Positions 44,058 through 51,750 of a stretch of DNA of 64,000 nucleotides are shown here, in pieces (position 1 is the stretch's first letter; the number at the start of each line of letters is the position of its first letter). Source of the DNA: Pseudomonas vranovensis DSM 16006 (GTDB lineage Bacteria; Pseudomonadota; Gammaproteobacteria; Pseudomonadales; Pseudomonadaceae); assembly GCF_000425805.1 (NCBI RefSeq), contig NZ_AUED01000022.1, positions 58,230-122,229 on the forward strand, in the 5' to 3' direction. The notes under the pieces were generated by a model, which saw only the letters and a program-made list of their open reading frames with translations, was not told the origin of the DNA and searched no databases. Position numbers and translations under genes: made by a program.

Positions 44058-45818
44058 TTAGACGTAGTCTTTGTACTTCTCAAGGAAACGCACCGGCTTG
44101 GACAACGCATCGCGGCGGAACGGATCGCCCAGTTCACGTGTGCACATGATTTCGATAACTGTGGTCTTGCCAGCCTTCTGTGCCTCACAGGCTGCCTGCA
44201 GCGCCGGGCCAACGTCTTCGAGGCGGTCGACAGTGACGCCTTCGGCGCCCATCGAGCGCGCAATGCCGGCGAAGCTCTGGTTTTCCAGCTCGCCCGCGAC
44301 GAAGCGACGGTTGTAGAAGTCCACCTGGTTCTTCTTCTCCGCGCCCCACTGACGGTTGTGGAAGACAATCGAGGTGACCGGGATGTTCTCGCGAACGCAG
44401 GTCATGATTTCCATCATCGACATGCCCCAGGCACCGTCACCGGCGTAGGAGATGGCGGTGCGGTGAGGTGCCGCGACCTTGGCGCCGATGATGGTCGGCA
44501 GTGCATAACCGCAGTTGCCAAAGCTCATGGCGGCGAAGAATGAACGAGGCTTCTCGAAACGCAGGTAGCTGTTGGAGACCGAATTGATGTTGCCAATGTC
44601 CGTGGAAACCATGGCATCGGCCGGCATGGCTTTTTCCAGTTCGCGCAGCACTTGGCGCGGGTGCAGGTAATTGCCTTCCTCACCGCTTTGCTCCTTGATC
44701 ATGTCCAGCGAGAACTCGTCCTTCTCGTGGATCCAGGCGCTCAGCTCGGTTTCCCAATCATATTTTTCCTTGGCGATTTCCTCGGCGCGCGCACCTTTGT
44801 TTTCCAGGCACAGCACGTCGAGGCTCTCCAGGCGACCGAGCAGATTGACCGCCGCAGCCTTGGCGTCGCCGCAGATTCCGACGTTGATTTTTTTCACCAG
44901 GCCGAGCATTTTCGAGTCGCAGTCGATCTGAATGACTTTCGCCTGCTTTGGCCAGTAATCCAGGCCGTGCTGCGGCAAGGTCCCGAATGGGCCCAGACGG
45001 GTACCCAGGGCCAGTACCACGTCGGCGCGCGACAGCAATTTCATTGCCGCCTTGGAGCCCTGGTAGCCCAACGGGCCGCACCACAGCTGGTGACTGGCCG
45101 GGAAGGAGTCATTGTGCAGGTAGCTGTTGACCACCGGCGCACCGAGGTATTCGGCGAGCGCCTGGCAGGCTTCGACTGCATCGCCCATGACCACGCCGCC
45201 ACCAGAGATGATCACCGGGAATTTTGCCGATGCCAGCAGTTGGGCGGCTTCGGCCAGGCTTTGTTCGCCACCGGCGCTACGCTCGATACGAATCGGCGTA
45301 GGGATTTCAACGTTGATATCGCCGTAGAAGAAGTCACGTGGAATGTTCAGCTGGGTCGGACCATTTTCCTGCATCGCTCGATCGAAGCAGCGGCCGGTCA
45401 ATTCAGCCATGCGCGCAGGGTTAGGCACATGGGCCTGGTACTTGGTGATGGTCTCGAAGAACGGCAGTTGCTGGGCTTCCTGGAAGCCACCCAGGCCCTG
45501 ACTCATGGAGCCAGTTTCCGGCGTAATGACGACTACCGGGCTGTGCGCCCAGTAGGCGGCGGCGATAGCGGTGACAAAGTTGGTGATACCAGGACCGTTC
45601 TGCGCAATGCACACACCATGACGCCCACTGACCCGCGAGAAGCCGTCAGCCATGTGCCCGGCACCTTGTTCGTGGACCACCGGGATAAAACGGATACCGG
45701 CGGGTGCGAAGATATCCATCGCATCCATGAAGGCCGAACCCATGATGCCAAAGATGTCGGTGACGCCATTGGCAACCAGTGTTTCTACCATTGCTTCGCT
45801 AGGGGTCATGCGTGGCAT
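44058..45818 (-). CDS. xsc: Sulfoacetaldehyde acetyltransferase
   Basis: 586 residues, a thiamine-diphosphate enzyme of the acetolactate-synthase superfamily that turns sulfoacetaldehyde plus phosphate into acetyl phosphate and sulfite. Features are MTPSEAMVETLVANGVTDIFGIMGSAFMDAMDIF (pyrimidine-binding half), NGPGITNFVTAIAAAYWAHSPVVVITPETGSM, and the ThDP motif starting GDGAWGMSMMEIMTC. The length and the IMGSAFMDAMDIF segment match Xsc rather than IlvB. It heads xsc-pta-small gene and is the meeting point of taurine and isethionate breakdown. Confidence 0.95.
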   Translation of the reverse strand: MPRMTPSEAMVETLVANGVTDIFGIMGSAFMDAMDIFAPAGIRFIPVVHEQGAGHMADGFSRVSGRHGVCIAQNGPGITNFVTAIAAAYWAHSPVVVITPETGSMSQGLGGFQEAQQLPFFETITKYQAHVPNPARMAELTGRCFDRAMQENGPTQLNIPRDFFYGDINVEIPTPIRIERSAGGEQSLAEAAQLLASAKFPVIISGGGVVMGDAVEACQALAEYLGAPVVNSYLHNDSFPASHQLWCGPLGYQGSKAAMKLLSRADVVLALGTRLGPFGTLPQHGLDYWPKQAKVIQIDCDSKMLGLVKKINVGICGDAKAAAVNLLGRLESLDVLCLENKGARAEEIAKEKYDWETELSAWIHEKDEFSLDMIKEQSGEEGNYLHPRQVLRELEKAMPADAMVSTDIGNINSVSNSYLRFEKPRSFFAAMSFGNCGYALPTIIGAKVAAPHRTAISYAGDGAWGMSMMEIMTCVRENIPVTSIVFHNRQWGAEKKNQVDFYNRRFVAGELENQSFAGIARSMGAEGVTVDRLEDVGPALQAACEAQKAGKTTVIEIMCTRELGDPFRRDALSKPVRFLEKYKDYV

Positions 45819-45875
45819 ATCGATCTTCCTCTCGTTACTTAAGGTACGGCGGCTGCGCCGCCAATGACTCGGGGC

Positions 45876-46016
45876 TCAGCCTTTCAGCGCGACGGCTGCA
45901 TAGGAATGGGTTTCAAGACAGGTGCGCTGTGCAGCCGGAATGCTCAGGCCGATGGCCAGGTACGAGGGGGCGGCGCGTAATGCGCGGGGCTTGAGGTGGT
46001 TAGCTCCGTTAAGCAT
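45876..46016 (-). CDS. Possible 46-residue ORF upstream of xsc
   Basis: ATG at 46014-46016 with GGAGAG about 7 bases upstream. The frame reads MLNGANHLKPRALRAAPSYL..., ends SYAAVALKG, and stops 57 bases before xsc. The good ribosome site and operon position suggest a small protein or leader peptide. No homologue is recalled, so it may be chance. Confidence 0.35.
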   Translation of the reverse strand: MLNGANHLKPRALRAAPSYLAIGLSIPAAQRTCLETHSYAAVALKG

Positions 46017-46140
46017 GCCGATCTCTCCGATTGTTGTTGTGATGGAGTTTTGGGGCAGGTCGAGCGAGCCGCCTGTGCTTTGCGTTGAGGCGAGGACTGG
46101 CTGGCTTGGCGCTAGAGTAGGAGTCGAAAGGAAGCGGCAG

Positions 46141-46182
46141 ATAGGACCAGTTGAGGGCCACCTGTTAAGCCAGTGGGTCCAG
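46141..46182 (-). promoter_or_regulatory. CTGG-type repeats upstream of the xsc operon (possible TauR sites)
   Basis: On the minus strand CTGGACCCA and CTGGCTTAA are adjacent direct repeats (46165-46182), and CTGGTCCTA follows at 46142-46150. These resemble the CTGGAC(C/T)TAA repeats that I recall for TauR in Rhodobacter. A MocR/TauR-type regulator is encoded just upstream. The match is partial. Confidence 0.4.
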
Positions 46183-46296
46183 ATGCGTGAGCACGCAAAG
46201 CCAGCCCTGGCAGGGGCACAAAAAAACCGGGCACGCCACGCCGCCGCCGAACGGCGTTCGACGTGACGTGACCAAGGACAGTGGTTGGGTTAGCGC

Positions 46297-47763
46297 CTAG
46301 CTGATCTGCTGTATGAGCTCGGCAAGCAGTTTGATCCCCGGACGGATGCGCTCGGCTGGTATCGACGAGTATCCGAGACGGAAGTAGTTGAGAGGCGGTT
46401 GCTCGCCGAAGAAGTGAATATCGCCGGGCTCGATCAAGATGTCATGTTCAGCGGCGACTTTCTGCAGGCGTCGTGCGTCGAGGTTTTCGGGGCCCTTGAC
46501 CCAGTAGCAGGAGCCGCCGAAGCTCGGCTCCTTGGACGACTCTGGCAGGTACTCTCGCAAGGCCGCGCCCATCTGCTCATGACGCTCCTCGTACGCGCGC
46601 ATCAGGCTCATGATCAACGCATCGTGGTAGCCGCGCTCCAGGAACAGCGCCACCGAGCGCTGATTGTTCGCCGCCGGATGGCGCACCATCAACCGCCGCA
46701 ACGCCCGTGCCTCACGGATCAGCGCTTCGGGCCCGACCAGATAGCCAACCCGCAAACCCGGCGCCAGGGTTTTGGACAGGCTGCCGACGTAAAGCACCCG
46801 ATCATTCTTGTCCAGGCTCTTGAGTGCCGGGATCGGGCTGCCCTTGAAGTTGGTCTCGCTTTCGTAGTCGTCTTCAATGATCAGAAAATCGTGTTCATTG
46901 GCCCGCTGCAACAACTCGTAGCGACGCTCCAGGGGCATGGTCACGGTGCTCGGGCACTGATGGCTGGGCGTGGTGTAGATAAGGTCGCAGTCATTGAGCT
47001 CATCGCTGAGCATCAGCCCCTGGTTGTCCACCGCCAGCGCCTGAACCCGCGAAGGGTTGAGCATGGCGATATTACGCACGTCTACATAACCCGGCTCTTC
47101 AATGCCCATCAAACTGTCGGGGCGCAACAGAAGACGCGCCAACATATACAGCGCGTGCTGGGCGCCAACCGTGACCAAGATCTGCTCAGGCGAAGCCCAG
47201 ACACCACGTCGCGGCAACAGGCGAGTTCTGATCTGCTCCATCAGCAAGGGATCATCGTTATCGAAGCGATCCGAGGCCCAATCACGAATCGCCGGGATGC
47301 TGACCGCATCACGATTGCACTCACGCCAGTTGGCGGTCGGAAACAGCGTCGGGTCGAACTGGCCGTAGATAAAAGGGTATTTGTAATTCTGCCAATCCCG
47401 TGGCTTGCTCATATTGCGTTGCTGCGACGGCTGCATCACCAGCCGCTGTGACCAGTCCTGCTTGGTGGTCACCGACTGATCCTGGTGAACACGCGGCGTC
47501 TCCACCTTGCGCGCCAGAATGTCCGGATTCACATAGTAGCCACTGCGCTCACGGGCCAGCAGGTAGCCATCGTCGAGCAAGTGTTCGTAGGCAAGCACTA
47601 CCGTGTTGCGCGCGATGTTCAACTGTTTGGCCAGCTTGCGACTTGAAGGTAAGGGACTGTCGAGCGGAATATTGCCGTTGAGAATGACTTGAGCGATCTG
47701 CTCGCGCAGTTGCTGCTGCAAGTTGGTGGATTTATCGGCGGACAAATGGAACAACTGGAACAT
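46297..47763 (-). CDS. tauR: MocR/TauR-type PLP-dependent transcriptional regulator
   Basis: 488 residues. The N-terminal GntR winged helix (LREQIAQVILNGNIPLDSPLPSSRKLAKQLNIARNTVVLAYEHLLDDGYL) is fused to an aminotransferase-like domain with the PLP-lysine region VGSLSKTLAPGLRVGYLV. MocR proteins sense PLP or amino compounds; TauR members activate taurine genes. The ATG at 47761-47763 gives MFQLFHLSADKS. It lies between tpa and xsc in the same direction, the expected place for a taurine regulator. The tauR symbol rests on context. Confidence 0.78.
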   Translation of the reverse strand: MFQLFHLSADKSTNLQQQLREQIAQVILNGNIPLDSPLPSSRKLAKQLNIARNTVVLAYEHLLDDGYLLARERSGYYVNPDILARKVETPRVHQDQSVTTKQDWSQRLVMQPSQQRNMSKPRDWQNYKYPFIYGQFDPTLFPTANWRECNRDAVSIPAIRDWASDRFDNDDPLLMEQIRTRLLPRRGVWASPEQILVTVGAQHALYMLARLLLRPDSLMGIEEPGYVDVRNIAMLNPSRVQALAVDNQGLMLSDELNDCDLIYTTPSHQCPSTVTMPLERRYELLQRANEHDFLIIEDDYESETNFKGSPIPALKSLDKNDRVLYVGSLSKTLAPGLRVGYLVGPEALIREARALRRLMVRHPAANNQRSVALFLERGYHDALIMSLMRAYEERHEQMGAALREYLPESSKEPSFGGSCYWVKGPENLDARRLQKVAAEHDILIEPGDIHFFGEQPPLNYFRLGYSSIPAERIRPGIKLLAELIQQIS

Positions 47764-47983
47764 AGCGGCCTCGACTGAACGGACGACAAGCACTGGTACC
47801 GCACACCACTCGGCCAGTCACTTCAGAATGCTCTTGCCAGCAAACCGCTGACGCAGCGATCGCCAAGCAGACTAGCAACAACATCTCGACAAGACTATTC
47901 GGCGCGCCGCTATTAGCGCCGCAGACACGCCAAAACCGGCCCGTCAATGTAACTCGGGGCCGGTCTGCTCATGGTTCGAAACG

Positions 47984-49372
47984 TTATGGATTAGCTGCAA
48001 GACGGCCAAAGGCAGCGTCGAGGGCGACGATAATCACGTCCAGGTCCTGCTGTGTCGCGATCAATGCCGGGCTAAAACACAGGGTATTGTTAAATTGTTC
48101 AAAGCTTCGGTTGGTACGCCCGATCATCACGCCCTGACGCATGCAGTCAGCAACGATGGCGATGGCTACGCTTTCGGCCACCGGCTCCTTGGTCTTGCGG
48201 TCCTTGACCAGCTCCATGCCACAGAACAGGCCCTTGCCGCGCACATCACCAATGATCGAATACTTATCCTGCAGTTCGCGCAGGCGCCCCATGAAGTACT
48301 CGCCCATGTGGGTGACATTCTCCAGCAGGCCTTCGTCTTCGATGATCCGCATGTTCTCCAGCGCCGCCGCCGGGCCTGCAGTGCAGCCACCAAAGGTGCT
48401 GATGTCACGGAAGTAGCCCATGCGGTCGTCAGCTTCACCCTTGAATGCGTCGAACACTTCCTCGGTGGTCACCGTGCAGGAGATCGCCGCGTAACCGCTG
48501 GCCACACCCTTGGCCATGGTGACGATGTCGGGCTTGATGCCGTAGTGCTGATAACCGAACCATTTGCCGGTACGGCCCAGACCACAAACCACTTCGTCGA
48601 TGTGCAGGAGGATGTCGTACTTTTTACAGATCGCCTGAATGGCCTCCCAGTAGCCTTCCGGCGGCGTGATGACGCCGCCCCCCGCGGTGATCGGTTCGAG
48701 TACCACGGCACCCACGGTATCCGGCCCTTCGGCGAGAATCACGCGCTCCATTTCCTTGGCTGCGCGTATGCCATAGTCAGCCACATCACCGAACTGCGAG
48801 CGGTATTCGCAGCAATGTGGAAACTCGACGAAACCGGGGGTGAAGGGACCGTACTGGTTCTTGCGCTCAAACTGACCGGTAGAACTCAGCGCTGTGATGG
48901 TGGTGCCATGGTAGTCACGTTCGCGGAACAGAATCTTGTGCTTTTTGCCGCCGTACTTTTTGTGCGCAATCTGCCGGACGATCTTGTAGGCCTTCTCGTT
49001 GGCCTCGGAACCTGAGTTGGAGTAGTACACCCTGCTCAGGCCCGGCATCTTCTCGATCAGTTTCTTGGCGAACAAGGCGCCTGGAACACTGCCTGCGGAG
49101 CCTGCGAAGAAATTCATCTTCGCCAACTGATCGCGCACTGCGTCAGCGATGCTCTCACGGCCATAACCAACGTTGACGGTCCACACGCCCCCAGACACCG
49201 CATCCAGGTATTCGTTGCCCTTGATGTCGCGGACCCGCATGCCTTTGCCTTCAACGATCATCAGCGGATCGTTCTGTTCCAGCGGTTTGTGCTGGGACAG
49301 GTGATGCCAGACGTGAGCGCGGTCACTGGCCAGTGCTTCGACTGCATCGAACTCGTGCGCTGTTGTTTTCAT
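47984..49372 (-). CDS. tpa: Taurine:pyruvate aminotransferase
   Basis: 462 residues, class III PLP aminotransferase. The active-site lysine is in DIVTMAKGVASGYAAISCT, and other segments are YYSNSGSEANEKAYKIVRQIAHKKYGGKKHKILFRERDYHGTT and LLHIDEVVCGLGRTGKWFGYQ. The overall pattern matches Tpa, which moves the amino group of taurine to pyruvate, giving sulfoacetaldehyde and alanine. It is divergent from thiS. No alanine dehydrogenase gene is in the window, so pyruvate must be regenerated elsewhere. Confidence 0.85.
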   Translation of the reverse strand: MKTTAHEFDAVEALASDRAHVWHHLSQHKPLEQNDPLMIVEGKGMRVRDIKGNEYLDAVSGGVWTVNVGYGRESIADAVRDQLAKMNFFAGSAGSVPGALFAKKLIEKMPGLSRVYYSNSGSEANEKAYKIVRQIAHKKYGGKKHKILFRERDYHGTTITALSSTGQFERKNQYGPFTPGFVEFPHCCEYRSQFGDVADYGIRAAKEMERVILAEGPDTVGAVVLEPITAGGGVITPPEGYWEAIQAICKKYDILLHIDEVVCGLGRTGKWFGYQHYGIKPDIVTMAKGVASGYAAISCTVTTEEVFDAFKGEADDRMGYFRDISTFGGCTAGPAAALENMRIIEDEGLLENVTHMGEYFMGRLRELQDKYSIIGDVRGKGLFCGMELVKDRKTKEPVAESVAIAIVADCMRQGVMIGRTNRSFEQFNNTLCFSPALIATQQDLDVIIVALDAAFGRLAANP

Positions 49373-49525
49373 GCTTACCTCTCGACTGGTGCATTTTTAT
49401 TGTTGCTCACCGGGCAGCAGACACGCTCCAGGTAGTCGCATACGCAGGAGCAGTACTCGGCATCGCAATGCAGCACTGCCCGATCCACCCCTGGAGAAGA
49501 AACTAAGAACAAGCAGCGCGCGCAG

Positions 49526-49545
49526 TTAGATCCAGTTGTTGTCCA
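49526..49545 (-). promoter_or_regulatory. Possible TauR-type repeats upstream of tpa
   Basis: On the minus strand TGGACAACAA is followed by CTGGATCTAA, two TGGA-containing half-repeats 11 bases apart, about 155 bases before the tpa start. They resemble the CTGG repeats before xsc. Partial match only. Confidence 0.35.
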
Positions 49546-49667
49546 TTCGTGATGCCAGCCCTCAATCACCGCACTGGACTAGCGCAGCAGCCGTGACTGG
49601 CTCTAAAAGCGGCGTGTCGATCCCCTCACCCTGCGAGCACCAGAACCCTCATCTCAAGAGAACCTGA

Positions 49668-49871
49668 ATGATTGAAGTGGAGATCAACGGGGTGGCCCAG
49701 TGGTTGCCCGCGGACATCAATCTGGCGCAACTGCTCATCCGCCTGCAGTTGCAGGAGCGGCGCCTGGCCATTGAGTACAACCTCGATGTGGTACCACGCA
49801 GCGAGTACGCCGAACTGCGCCTGAAACAGGGCGACCGCGTGGAAATCGTCCACGCCATCGGCGGCGGTTGA
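49668..49871 (+). CDS. thiS: Sulfur carrier protein ThiS (second-copy type)
   Basis: 67 residues, ubiquitin-like fold: MIEVEINGVAQWLPADINLAQLLIRLQLQERRLAIEYNLDVVPRSEYAELRLKQGDRVEIVHAIGGG. The C-terminal Gly-Gly needed for thiocarboxylate formation is intact. It carries sulfur for thiazole synthesis. Its end overlaps the frame leading to thiG, whose ATG is 42 bases on. Pseudomonads normally keep thiS-thiG at another locus, so this is likely an additional copy. Confidence 0.85.
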   Translation: MIEVEINGVAQWLPADINLAQLLIRLQLQERRLAIEYNLDVVPRSEYAELRLKQGDRVEIVHAIGGG

Positions 49872-49912
49872 TTGCGCCTCAACCCGCCATCCCTCTCCCA
49901 ACTGGAGCCTCT

Positions 49913-50710
49913 ATGACAAGCACTGGCACAGCCCCCGACCCACTGATCATTGCCGGCCAGCCCTACGCCTCACGCTTGCTGGTGGGCACAGGCCACTACG
50001 CAGACCTGACCGAGACTGGCGCAGCAATCGAGACCAGCGCGGCGCAGATCGTTACCTTTGCAGTGCGCCGCAGCAACCTTGGCCAGGAGGCCGATCAACC
50101 CAATCTACTCGACGTGGTCTCCCCGCAACGCTACACCCTGCTGCCCAATACCGCCGGCTGCTACACGGCCAAGGATGCTGTACGCACCTGTTTGCTGGCA
50201 CGTGAACTGCTGGACGGCCACAACCTGGTCAAACTGGAAGTGCTCGGCGACAGCCAGACCCTGTACCCCGATATCGGTGAAACCCTGATCGCCGCTCAAC
50301 AGTTGGTCGACCTGGGCTTCAAGGTGATGGTCTACACCAGCGACGACCCGCTGGTAGCCCGGCGCCTCGAGGAAATTGGCTGCGTAGCGGTAATGCCCCT
50401 GGGCGCGCCGATCGGTTCCGGTCTGGGTATTCGTAATCCCTACAACATCCGCTTGATCGTGGAAAACGCCAAGGTCCCGGTGATCGTCGATGCCGGTGTC
50501 GGCACCGCCTCGGATGCCGCCATTGCCATGGAGCTGGGCTGCGACGGAGTACTGATGAATACCGCGATTGCCCGCGCGCGCGCGCCAATCCGCATGGCCT
50601 CGGCGATGCGCAAGGCGGTCGAAGCCGGCCGCGAAGCTTACCTGGCGGGACGGATGCCGCGCCGGCTCAGTGGGGACGCTTCCTCGCCCTTGAGCGGCCT
50701 GTTTCTATAA
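49913..50710 (+). CDS. thiG: Thiazole synthase ThiG
   Basis: 265 residues, TIM barrel. Segments are YASRLLVGTGHYADLTETGAAIETSAAQIVTFAVRR, PNTAGCYTAKDAVRTCLLARELLDGHNLVKLEVLGD with the Schiff-base lysine in VKLEV, MPLGAPIGSGLGIRNPYNI, and VDAGVGTASDAAIAMELGCDGVLMNTAIA. It joins deoxyxylulose phosphate, an imine and ThiS sulfur into thiazole phosphate. The ATG at 49913 follows TGGAG. No thiF, thiH or thiO lies nearby. Confidence 0.92.
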   Translation: MTSTGTAPDPLIIAGQPYASRLLVGTGHYADLTETGAAIETSAAQIVTFAVRRSNLGQEADQPNLLDVVSPQRYTLLPNTAGCYTAKDAVRTCLLARELLDGHNLVKLEVLGDSQTLYPDIGETLIAAQQLVDLGFKVMVYTSDDPLVARRLEEIGCVAVMPLGAPIGSGLGIRNPYNIRLIVENAKVPVIVDAGVGTASDAAIAMELGCDGVLMNTAIARARAPIRMASAMRKAVEAGREAYLAGRMPRRLSGDASSPLSGLFL

Positions 50711-50743
50711 GTGCTCGAAGGCGCGGCTGAGCGCACTGAAGGC

Positions 50744-51562
50744 TCAGCCGCGAGAGGAATCCAAGGCCAGTGACAGCGCCAATTGCGCGGCGGCTGCCTG
50801 CAATTGCGGAATGTATTCGATCAGCTCGTTGAGACTTTTGCGTGCCGTGGGCGCATGGCAGGCCAATGCTGCCAGGCACTGGCCATCGGCACCTCTGATT
50901 GGCACCGCGACCGCCACCATGCCTCTGACAAACTCCTCACTGTCGATCCCTACACCCCGGGCGCGGATACGCTCCAGCTCGGATTCCAGCAAATCGCAAT
51001 CGGTGATGCTGCGATCGGAGCTCGGCGTAAGCTCAAGCTGCTTGAGTATGTCTCTGCGCCTGTGCGCAGGCATTTCGGCGAGGAACAACTTGCCGCTGGC
51101 AGTGCAATGCAACGGCACATGGGTCCCGGGCTCGACATGCAGGCGCAAGGGCTCGTGGGTTTCCACGCGGTCGACGTAAATCACACTGTCGCCATCCAAT
51201 GCCGTCAGGTTGCAGGTTTCACCCAACTGCCGCACCAGTGCCTGCAAAACGAGCCGACTGCGTTGCAGCACCACTTGGTTACGCAACAGCGCCAGCCCCA
51301 GGCGGCTGGCGCGCGGACCGAGCAGGTAGGTCTTGTCGTCCACTTCGCGTAGCAGAAAACCCAGTCGCTCCAACGCGACCAGCATACGCAGCAGCGTGGC
51401 CTTGGGCGCTGCAAGCCGGTCGCACAACTGTGCAAGCGACAACGGCGCATCCGCGTTGGCCAGCACTTCCAGTAACAGCAAGGCGCGCAGGCTGCGATCG
51501 GGGTTCTCGCCGCTGACCGGCTCGGGCTGGTCCTCTGCAAATTTCGGTTTGATATGTTCCAT
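50744..51562 (-). CDS. IclR-family regulator, candidate isethionate regulator IseR
   Basis: 272 residues. The N-terminal IclR winged helix (RSLRALLLLEVLANADAPLSLAQLCDRLAAPKATLLRMLVALERLGFLLR) is followed by the ligand-binding domain with CTASGKLFLAEM and the ...GVGIDSEEFVRGMVAVAVPIRG segment. It is divergent from the GMC oxidoreductase with a long palindrome between them. IclR-type IseR is known beside iseJ/iseU isethionate genes, so that role is inferred. The ATG at 51560-51562 is preferred. Confidence 0.82.
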   Translation of the reverse strand: MEHIKPKFAEDQPEPVSGENPDRSLRALLLLEVLANADAPLSLAQLCDRLAAPKATLLRMLVALERLGFLLREVDDKTYLLGPRASRLGLALLRNQVVLQRSRLVLQALVRQLGETCNLTALDGDSVIYVDRVETHEPLRLHVEPGTHVPLHCTASGKLFLAEMPAHRRRDILKQLELTPSSDRSITDCDLLESELERIRARGVGIDSEEFVRGMVAVAVPIRGADGQCLAALACHAPTARKSLNELIEYIPQLQAAAAQLALSLALDSSRG

Positions 51563-51593
51563 TATCAAGCACCCGATGAAATGTCATGGCGAA

Positions 51594-51620
51594 TTAATTC
51601 ATTAATTATTAATGAATTAA
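51594..51620. promoter_or_regulatory. 27-base AT-rich palindrome, probable IclR-type operator
   Basis: Perfect 13-base arms (TTAATTCATTAAT and its reverse complement) around one central base. It lies 32 bases before the IclR gene start and about 130 bases before the GMC gene. It is the strongest palindrome in the gap and suits control of both divergent genes. Confidence 0.75.
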
Positions 51621-51750
51621 GCCGACGTTGCGTGCAAAAAAGCCAGTGGACTTATCAACGCGTTAAATCTGGCCCCATATAAATGGAATGTATTGTTCTA
51701 GTTTGCAAGTGCAATTCGGGTTCACAACTATAAAAAGAAGAGGATTTCGG

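Noticed and set aside
44058..45818. Acetolactate synthase large subunit
   Set aside because: The same superfamily, but no small subunit follows; pta and tpa context and the N-terminal pattern fit Xsc.
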